Origin: Pelodera strongyloides | Lineage: Eukaryota > Nematoda > Chromadorea > Rhabditida > Rhabditidae | NCBI GenBank assembly: GCA_036852015.1 | Contig: JAANDG010000014.1 | Location: 434,001 to 498,000, forward strand | Direction of reading: 5' to 3' | DNA: 64,000 nt | In this document: positions 56,904 through 64,000 of the stretch, piece after piece | How positions within the stretch are numbered: the first letter of the stretch is position 1 | Layout: each line of letters starts with the position of its first letter | Made by a program: the position numbers and the translations under genes | The notes under the pieces: generated by a model | Database searches by the model: none | Seen by the model: the letters and a program-made list of their open reading frames with translations, nothing else | What the model was told of the DNA's origin: nothing

Positions 56904-58764
56904 CTCTTATTTTAGTATTGCCTAGCCACCTTTTATGTTACTGTTTATGTTAAGGTAGACACTAGTTACCGGTCGTTGCGTCAGTGATCTCGCTCTGTGA
57001 ATAGATTTTTTGTTTTTGTTTTGGTGTTTGTTCAATTTGTTACCTCTTGGAGATTGTTTTTAGCCCGCGTTTTATCGTAGCTAGTTTTTAATAGTTTAGT
57101 TCCCAGTAGGGGTGTGGTAGCAAATAGCACTTCTAGATTGTGTTTTCGTGTCTCTATTGTTTATAAGTATAGTATTTATATGAATAGTTATATTAAAATT
57201 ATCATTGGCCAATTGCTCTGAAAATCAATACACCATTTGCGCTCTGAAAATCAATAAACCGTTTACCTTAAGTTCGGATGATAGTGAATGTTTTTGAAGT
57301 TTTATTTATTGGTAATTATCTGATCAGTGGAATAAGCACAAAACTGAGATTTTGTGTGTGAGTGAGAGCTGTTTCTGAAAGGAACAGGTCGAAACGAGCC
57401 ACAAAAGAAAAAATAAAACGGCGAAGAAGTGGAAAGGCACATCAGAAACGGGACATACCAAAATTGAACTTTTTGGTCGTTATTCAAAACAATTAAACAA
57501 TTATCTGTATAAATAGAACCAAAAAGACAAAGGCAAGAGGAACGCAAACGCAAGAGAGCTACGGAAGCTTGTGTTGGCCCCATGGTAAACGTTTTCTTAC
57601 GAATTTCCTACGTAAAATAGGGAAAGTTTTCAAGAACATCTTTATCTTGACTTTCAGTTCATGTATAATTTTGTAATGTTCTTTCCTTTATTTGATAAGT
57701 ACAATTGTGCACGTATATTGTAATTGTCACTAATTAGGGGTGTGCAAATATACCAAAATTTACTATTTTATCACTAGCTAACATACAACATACTGTATTC
57801 CTTTTTGGCGAACACTCATTCACACCTACATAGCGAAGCGACAAAAAATTTCGCTGAGCGTTTCGCTAATTTTTCTATATCTCTTCTCTCTTCTCCCCTC
57901 TTCACCTACGCACTCTCTCCTTGCAATAGCAGCTATGCTGATGCTCATGACTTTTTCGATCTATCAGGCTCGCCAGTAAATAGCTTTCGCTGAGCATTTT
58001 GGATTTTGCCAAGAAGGAACAGAGCAATCATTTTACTAGAATGGTTTTATCACTAAACTAGCACGGGAGAACTTTATTAGCCGCCTCCTATGGGGAATAT
58101 TTGGACTTCGGAAAGAAACACCAGAAACCATATTCACCATTCATTTCCCCATGAATGTGGAACTCCCCGTGGTTTTCTATGCGTGTCTCGCGTTCGAATG
58201 ATATTTTCCGTCCCCAGGGAATATTTCCCCGAGGGAATCGGAGTGGTGAAAACGATATATATTCCTCAAAGAAAAATCCTTGCAATAAAGTCGGTTGTTG
58301 TGTACGGATAGCTCGGCGGGAATAATTAGATACAATTTAGGTTTCTACATGCAACCACATTAGACATTAGTTTACGACGTCCCCAAATTGCATCAGAGAG
58401 CAAAAAAGAGTAAGTAATGAGAGGTTTCAATGCCGTGAGCAAAGTATGCAATTAAAGGAGGAGGTTACGAAGTTTGTTTTTCCAAGAAGCTGTGTTTATG
58501 TGTATGTACATATGTAACAGTATATGTATGCAGATGAACAAGGTTATTGTATCGTTCCGCTTTTCCTTTGTACATCGACTAAGAATCGTACTTTGTTAAT
58601 GGTACTCGGCGAAACAATCCGTGTGTGCATACCCCTTGCCGCGCACCTCGCTCAGTGTTCGCCATACTCTCGCTCGGTTCTCGCTCGGTACAGCATCACC
58701 GCGAGAACCGGGCGATGTCGTACTTTTTTATAAAGTTTTTAGTGAGTAAGCATATAACCAATTA
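56904..58764. other. DIRS remnant tail and flank of receptor copy 2
   Basis: 56904-57405 is the non-coding end of the DIRS insertion. 57405-57710 is receptor-unit flank. From about 57710 the sequence repeats the copy 1 upstream region, including one GGGAATATTTCCCC repeat (58135-58255) and the CG-rich promoter-like stretch (58620-58720). No further exon is seen. Confidence 0.55.
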
Positions 58765-61700
58765 ATGTCTGAATACGTCGTGGGTGGTCAATACTTTGAA
58801 GAATTTATCGATCCGTTCGAGATAACTACTTCTTCAATCACAATAATTTTGTTAATTCCGGCTAGCGTTATTGTGTTCCTTTTAACTCGAGTTTCTGCGA
58901 AGAAGAGGCGAAACACTGCATTTCATAAACTATTTCTTGTCACCGTATTGAATGTGGGTTTGCTAGCTTGTCGTTTTGCCATTTTTTTAATGTCCACTGC
59001 CAAAGGCCCTAGTATTTTCTCTGCGAGAAAACAACGAACAAATGACCCTCAAAACGAAATGCGTAAAAAAATGAAACACACAGAAAAACTGTTAGGGTTT
59101 GATGTTTACTATCCTATACTTGAGAAAAACTTTTAGGATTTGATGTATACTATGCTATACTTACTCGCGCTTCGTCTACCGTGGTGGGGAGTTTTCTCGT
59201 TTTATGGAAACTACACCACTGGTTTCCTTCCCACCTTCCTGTACTATTCCAGATATGCATCTGCAATGTCTCAAAATCTTAGCTGTCTTCTATTAGCGTT
59301 AAATAGAGCTATGGCTTTCGGAAGCCCGCTGTTATACGAAAAGGTTGGTGAGGTCAGCTACGAGCTAATTAGCGATTACTTGGTCTTGGTAACGCACTAA
59401 GTTTCTGAAACAGAAATATGCCCATATGCCTGTACGTGGCTAAACTACAATTCGTGTTACATCTGTTGGTAAGCGGGTTTTTTACGAAAAGGTTGGCGGT
59501 TTTTAATTACAGGTTCAATTATTACAGGTACAGGTACAGGTACAGGTTCAATAGGTTCAATATACATATTCCTCGGTCACCTTTTTAGCATAAATAAACG
59601 AATAGTGAGTGTAACCAGGTTTTGCAAAACAGCCATTCACTGCGTTTATTTGCAGTTATGGAATCAGCATATCATTGTGTATTTCATGACCATCGTGTTA
59701 TTTCCCCAGCTTTTCATATACAAAATGGCTATCAGTGGGGCGCATTTTGTGAAATTTGCTCCCGCAGCATTTTATCTGGAAATGAAAGAAGATGTTGTAA
59801 GTTTATCCTTCTTATTGTTAGATAAAAAAAATTATTTATAGTCTAGGGAGTACAAGATACCCCTCTGTATGTTGTTTGTCGACTTCAAGAAGGCGTTCGA
59901 TTCGGTTGGGAAGCAGGAGGTCCTCAATGCTCTGAAACATCACGCAGTGCCAGAGAGCTACGTGTCTATGATAGACGAGCTGTATACCCAGTGCGCCACG
60001 GACATCCAACTCATTCATACACCAGTTAAGGTGCCCGTTGAGCGCGGAGACAAACAAGGGGATGTCATTTCACCCACTCTGTTTGCTGCTTCTCGGGAAT
60101 GTGCTTTGAGAGACGCCAACATGTCCTGTGGTTATGACATTGTCGGCGAAACACTACAGTACTTACTGTTAGCCGACGATGTGGTTCTTATAGCCAAAGA
60201 CAGGTCGGGAAGTGTGTCTACCTTGGACGCGAGGTTAACCCCAGCAACAGCCTACCGCCGAACTCTCTCGTCGTAAACAGTATGGGTGGAAGGAAGCTAC
60301 GAGATGTACTCACCAATGTGAAGCTGTCAAAAGAAGTGAAAGCCAAGGTGTTTAACACGCATGTGCTGCCAGCAATGACCTATGTTTCCGAAACTTGGTG
60401 CACGACAAAGAAAGACGAAGAATCCTTACTTGTCACCCAGAGAGCCATGGAGCGTAAAATGGTAGGCACGCGCCTCCGTGATCGTATGTCAAACGTCACA
60501 CTTCGAGAAAAGTCCGGCTTAGGTGATATAATTGATAGGATATACAGCTCGAAACATCGATGGGCTGTCATGTCATTCGTAGAAATGACAGTCGATGGAC
60601 CACTCGGGTCACAGAATGGGGTGCCCGCGATTACAAGCGTCCTCAAGGGCGACCGCCAACGAGATGGGCAGACCCGTTGGTTAAATCATTTGGACGTGCA
60701 TGGAATTGCATCGCAAGATGCAGGTCTTCATGGCGTAGTTGCGGCCTGCGCTGTTGGCGAGCCAACAGCTGATATAACGGTCTTCAAGGCATTCAAGGTA
60801 AGGTATAGTTATGAGTGTACCTTTAAACCCTTTGTACCAGCTGTTTGCTCGCCAACATCGCAGGCCGATTTATTATTTATTATCGATTATCGATTTATTG
60901 GTTTTACTTCTTTGCCCAAAATTCTATATTTTTGCGAAAATTTTAATGCGCATCTTGGGTGTATTCATTTACTACCTTAAATGAAAATTCAGCCAGATGG
61001 GCAAAAATATAAAAAAAATGATAGATTATTGATTTTTCTATATTGCCCAAAAAATCGATAAAGTTTCCCATCTGGCTGAAACTCCCCGAGGATAGTAACT
61101 CGGTACAACTTATCGATGTGCATTAAAATTTTCTCAAAGTTTCGATTTTCGTAAAATGTCGAAAAACCAATAAAAATATAATTTCGTGAAATTTTAATGC
61201 ACGCCGATTGGATTATTGGGTGTACAATTGGGTGATGCAGCTGTAGAATCAGCTAGCGGCCGTCCACCGCTAGCCGTTCTATTAGTATAATGTATACTGT
61301 ATTGTAATAAGAGACGTACACTATATCTATCATGTACAGAACGACTACAAACAAAAATATCACAAACACCTAAGTACAAACTCATCAATTACTTGCTAAC
61401 ATCTCCTCAGTTACACTGCCTATCGTACCTTCACCGCATTACAGACGTATTGGGGAGTGCTGAAGGCTGCGGCAACGCTTAGCACGAGTTTCGCCGCGTT
61501 CTTGCTCAACACCATATCGGGTTTCCTTCTATGGCGCCATCTAGGGGCACTTCACAATGCGCGCAGAATGCACGAAATGAAGTTCTACTTTCTGTCCGTG
61601 ACGGGTTTCATATGCCAAACTATTCTGGGCATAAATCTGGTAAGTCAGCATAAGACATTGTATAATGTAACAATAAACATGAGCGGGGTCGTCCTCATAT

Positions 61701-62345
61701 TGACCATTTGTGCCGCACATGACATGGGAGTGCGATTGTCCAGCATACGTTTCAAGACCACATGTCATACCGCTTAAAGGGATGGGGCCAGCTCACATTG
61801 CAGCTCACGCCAGTTGCTTTTATAAATGTGAGGTAGCTTAGCTTCTGAGCATGCTCCTGCCTCGGGGAGCAAAGATGATAATATAATGTAATTTGCGGTA
61901 TTGTGACTATATCGGCTATAGTATAAATAGCAAATATACAAAATGGTACAATGTGAGCTGACCCCATCCCTTTAAGCGGTATAACAGCGTTTGTTGGACG
62001 CTCAATTCCCATGCAGTGTATGCAAATAACTGCGCGATACTGTGCGATTTTCAATTCTAATTGTTTCGTTTGCATACAACATATCGGAATACAGGCGTCC
62101 ATCGTACGTTTCAAAAAAAACCCACCGTTATTTCGCTTTAACGCACACACATTCAGATCATCGTACATATTGGTGACGGAGCATTGAAATATTGGGCAAT
62201 GCAACTATCACCACCTGTCTCTGATATATGCTCCCTCCTTCCAGTATATATGCTTTTATTAATTAACAAAGAAATACGGACGCGGATCTATGCATTAGTA
62301 AAGAAAAATAATGTTTACCCAATTATTATGGTATCGGACAAATAA
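58765..62345 (+). CDS. Srg-like serpentine chemoreceptor, copy 2 (5 exons, 306 aa)
   Basis: Tandem duplicate of the receptor at 50855-53228. Exons 58765-58953, 59137-59343, 59656-59796, 61445-61639 and 62157-62345; same lengths and phases, no stops. Differences from copy 1 are scattered (for example IPASVIVFLLTRVSAKKR in exon 1, KEDV instead of NEDV at the end of exon 3). The exon 1 donor is GTGGGT here versus GTGAGT in copy 1. Just before exon 2 a 44-base stretch ending in a TAG acceptor is duplicated (59092 and 59136), giving a second possible acceptor. Intron 3 is enlarged by an RTE-like LINE fragment. Both copies appear functional. Confidence 0.84.
59842..60800 (+). pseudogene. 5'-truncated RTE-like LINE fragment (reverse transcriptase C-terminal half)
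   Basis: Begins inside the polymerase domain: LCMLFVDFKKAFDSV (motif A with catalytic Asp), GDKQGDVISPTLFAAS and YLLLADDVVLIA (motif C, with LADD where FADD is usual). The downstream part moves to a second frame after 60276 (ETWCTTKKDEESLLVTQRAM) and a third after about 60560 (RNDSRWTTRVTEW, KRPQGRPPTRWADP). The last string is characteristic of nematode RTE-type elements. So: truncated at the 5' end, two frameshifts, dead on arrival. Inserted in intron 3 of receptor copy 2 only. Confidence 0.83.
61774..61975. mobile_element. Palindromic TTAA element (TTAAAGGGATGGGGCCAGC ends), receptor copy 2
   Basis: Counterpart of 52650-52848. Right end GCTGACCCCATCCCTTTAA, shared with the next element. 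Confidence 0.82.
61972..62141. mobile_element. Palindromic TTAA element, family A variant, receptor copy 2
   Basis: Counterpart of 52845-53024, slightly shorter at its left end. Ends TTATTTCGCTTTAA, 15 bases before exon 5. Confidence 0.75.
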
Positions 62346-62907
62346 ACCTTTAAAAGGTAAAATTGTTCTTTGCTATCTTCGAAACAGTTTGTCACCATTA
62401 GAAATAAAACCCTCTGCCATACTAAATGGCAGAGGCTGGGCGCGCGCCCTTCCTCGCGGTACGTTGCTAGCGTTGCTGGCTGCACTACAAACTACGGGTG
62501 CAATCCCATTTGCGTGGCTATGGGACATTGGATACAGCAAATCAACTTTTTATGTACCCAGTCAATCACAGTGAACCTTTGATTGCGTGTCCACAGAAAT
62601 AGAAACAAGCACATTTTTGGCGTCTGCCGCCCTTTTCCGAAAGTTCAGGTCGAGTTTACAACTCATTTCCTTTATTAGTCTTTTATGGACGCAAACGAGG
62701 ATAAATAAAATCAGGCTAAATATTGAAGCCCACGAGTACTGTAGGCGACTTTATAGGAAAACAACCCGAATACCGTGTAGGTAGAAGGAATAAAAAATCT
62801 ATAACTTTGATACTTTGATCTCCTGCAAGGAACATTACCATAAACGAAAAAGAATGCATTTTCACTAAAGAAAAAATAAAACGTCGAAGAAGTGGAAAGG
62901 CACATCA

Positions 62908-64000
62908 GGTGCTACGACGATGTCCGCCTTCACGCGGTGCAGCACGACAGTCCAAAGACTGCAAAGGACATCTACCCACCTTCTCCGGACACCAGTTCGG
63001 AAGATCACTCGCGAGATCACTCTCACCCTCACCTTCCTTCACCTATCCTCACCATCACTTTTTTCTACTAAGGGACAGCCATTCGGCTGGTCTGTCCCGA
63101 TTACTACTTAATCAAGACGGAGACGTCGAAGAAAACCCAGGCCCAACCACAACAACATGGCTATGCACCACATGCAAACGCAAAGCTAGCACCAACTGCG
63201 TGCAATGCTCTACACGTCGAAACTGGGTTCACACCAAAAGCATCTGCAGCGGGTTGCAGTCAATGTCACAATACACCCAGGCAACCTTCGCCTGTCCATC
63301 CTGCGCTCACCCCACTCGCACACCGCCGGCCACAACTATATCAGGCATCACACCCGCTCTGCCGACACCTGTCACAGACCCTAAGACCTCGCGGTCAAAG
63401 GGAGCAAACATCACTTGCAACTGCTCCAACATCGGCCCTTCGGACATCAGAATTCTGCAATACAACTGCAACGGTATCGCCGGCAAAACGACGGAGATCC
63501 TCGACATCATCACCCGAAGGAAAATCGACATCGTCGTTCTACAGGAAACCAAACTATCTGCAAGATCGAAGTCGCCGGTCTTACCAGGTTACGCTCTGAT
63601 ACGCAAGGATCGCAACGGACCCAACCCTGGTGGAGGCCTTCTAACAGGAATCAGCCATGCGTTGAACTACTCCGTCATCCCATCATCTGCTGACGCGCAT
63701 CTGGAGACTCTCACAATTCGCGTTACGGAACAACCTCTTACCATCTCAAACATCTACATCCCACAAGCAAGCTCATGCGCCCCGGGATACGAGGCTGACA
63801 TCTCTCACTTCCTCCGCAACAGCGATAACTCAATAGTGCTGGGAGATATCAATGCCCACGACGCTTCCTGGTACTCCAGCAACTCAGACACCCGTGACAC
63901 CGTCATTACAGACGCCATCGATGCACACGACTTCGCAGCTGTGAATCGAGACTAGAGTGGGGTCAAAACGGCTCAGGCAGCTCACGAGCCGGCTCGCCGA
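62908..64000 (+). mobile_element. Non-LTR retrotransposon with an N-terminal 2A-like peptide (partial, runs to the edge)
   Basis: The left limit is set by comparison with receptor copy 1: both units share GTGGAAAGGCACATCAG, after which copy 2 turns into this element. It encodes the 2A-like motif, a Cys/His finger and an APE-type endonuclease. The coding similarity stops at 63955, and the remaining bases do not continue the endonuclease. Confidence 0.8.
62909..63955 (+). CDS. LINE ORF: 2A-like peptide, zinc finger and AP endonuclease domain (truncated)
   Basis: A 348-codon open frame. Residues 70-79 read DGDVEENPGP, a full 2A consensus that causes the ribosome to skip the Gly-Pro bond, so an N-terminal peptide of about 78 residues would be released from the rest. 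Residues about 84-133 form a PHD-like Cys/His finger (WLCTTCKRKASTNCVQC, then WVHTK and FACPSC). From residue about 175 an APE endonuclease follows: ILQYNCNGIAG, VVLQETKLS and IVLGDINAHDASW. No in-frame ATG precedes the 2A motif here (the frame opens with GTG); the only nearby ATG, at 62920, is in another frame. The frame ends at a TAG after DAHDFAAVNRD, before the endonuclease should end. No polymerase is in the window. Confidence 0.8.
   Translation: MLRRCPPSRGAARQSKDCKGHLPTFSGHQFGRSLARSLSPSPSFTYPHHHFFLLRDSHSAGLSRLLLNQDGDVEENPGPTTTTWLCTTCKRKASTNCVQCSTRRNWVHTKSICSGLQSMSQYTQATFACPSCAHPTRTPPATTISGITPALPTPVTDPKTSRSKGANITCNCSNIGPSDIRILQYNCNGIAGKTTEILDIITRRKIDIVVLQETKLSARSKSPVLPGYALIRKDRNGPNPGGGLLTGISHALNYSVIPSSADAHLETLTIRVTEQPLTISNIYIPQASSCAPGYEADISHFLRNSDNSIVLGDINAHDASWYSSNSDTRDTVITDAIDAHDFAAVNRD

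Larger units (their letters stand above)
53757..57405 (+). mobile_element. DIRS/PAT-like retrotransposon remnant
   Basis: A 3.65 kb insertion defined by comparison of the two receptor units. Copy 1 and copy 2 agree up to TTTTCACTAAA (about 53756) and again from AAAGAAAAAATAAAACGGCG (about 57405), while copy 2 has no insert. It encodes a gag-like ORF, a reverse transcriptase with an LPFGLSPAP and YIDDG pattern, and an RNase H, in the order known for tyrosine-recombinase retrotransposons. No recombinase gene is found, so it is defective. A family B TTAA element (55433-55829) and another unrelated segment (about 56180-56515) interrupt the coding region. Confidence 0.78.

Noticed and set aside
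53757..57405. Retrovirus or LTR retrotransposon
   Set aside because: No LTRs or integrase; the polymerase has the YIDDG and LPFGLSPAP pattern of the DIRS group, and RNase H follows directly.
1..64000. Operon organisation of the minus-strand receptor array
   Set aside because: Intergenic gaps are 1.1-1.6 kb for most pairs (about 0.45 kb between genes 4 and 5), larger than the roughly 100-base spacing usual in nematode operons, and genes 3 and 4 have their own upstream block.

Overview
The window looks like nematode nuclear DNA: AT-rich, split by GT-AG introns, and crowded with repeats. Three things point to a nematode. There are two serpentine chemoreceptor genes of the Srg type, a GH19 chitinase of the kind nematodes carry, and a LINE fragment whose C-terminus resembles the RTE-like elements common in nematode genomes. 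All exon models were built by hand from splice signals, reading-frame phase and similarity between paralogues in the window. No database search was possible.

Left half (1-32.8 kb, minus strand): a tandem array of six genes for one family of seven-transmembrane receptors. The leftmost gene runs off the edge. The five complete genes all have nine exons, and the seven internal exons have exactly the same lengths in each (122, 164, 131, 94, 89, 99 and 137 bases). All six are open. The fourth gene has a 6.3 kb intron holding a complete seven-exon gene for a secreted Cys/Thr-rich protein of about 597 residues on the same strand, plus three phase-compatible exons of an unrecognised gene on the other strand.

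Middle (34.6-41.3 kb, minus): a GH19 chitinase-like gene of 12 recognised exons whose first coding exon(s) are unclear. 43.9-49.5 kb (plus): an 11-exon sugar-transporter-like MFS gene with a one-base frameshift in exon 9.

Right (49.9-62.9 kb, plus): a recent tandem duplication of a five-exon Srg-like receptor gene. Copy 1 is followed by a DIRS/PAT-like retrotransposon that is absent from copy 2. Copy 2 has an RTE-like LINE fragment in intron 3 and ends in a LINE whose ORF starts with a 2A-like peptide. That LINE reaches the right edge.

Introns and intergenic DNA are packed with short palindromic elements bounded by TTAA, of several families with ends TTAA-AGSG. One sits in the DIRS reverse transcriptase and gives direct evidence of a TTAA target duplication. 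Several are chained and share a single TTAA. Two introns begin with minisatellites whose unit repeats the splice donor itself. tRNA-headed SINE-like sequences also occur. The receptor, chitinase and transporter genes are independent loci; nothing suggests an operon or a common pathway beyond nematode chemosensation and cuticle or eggshell biology.
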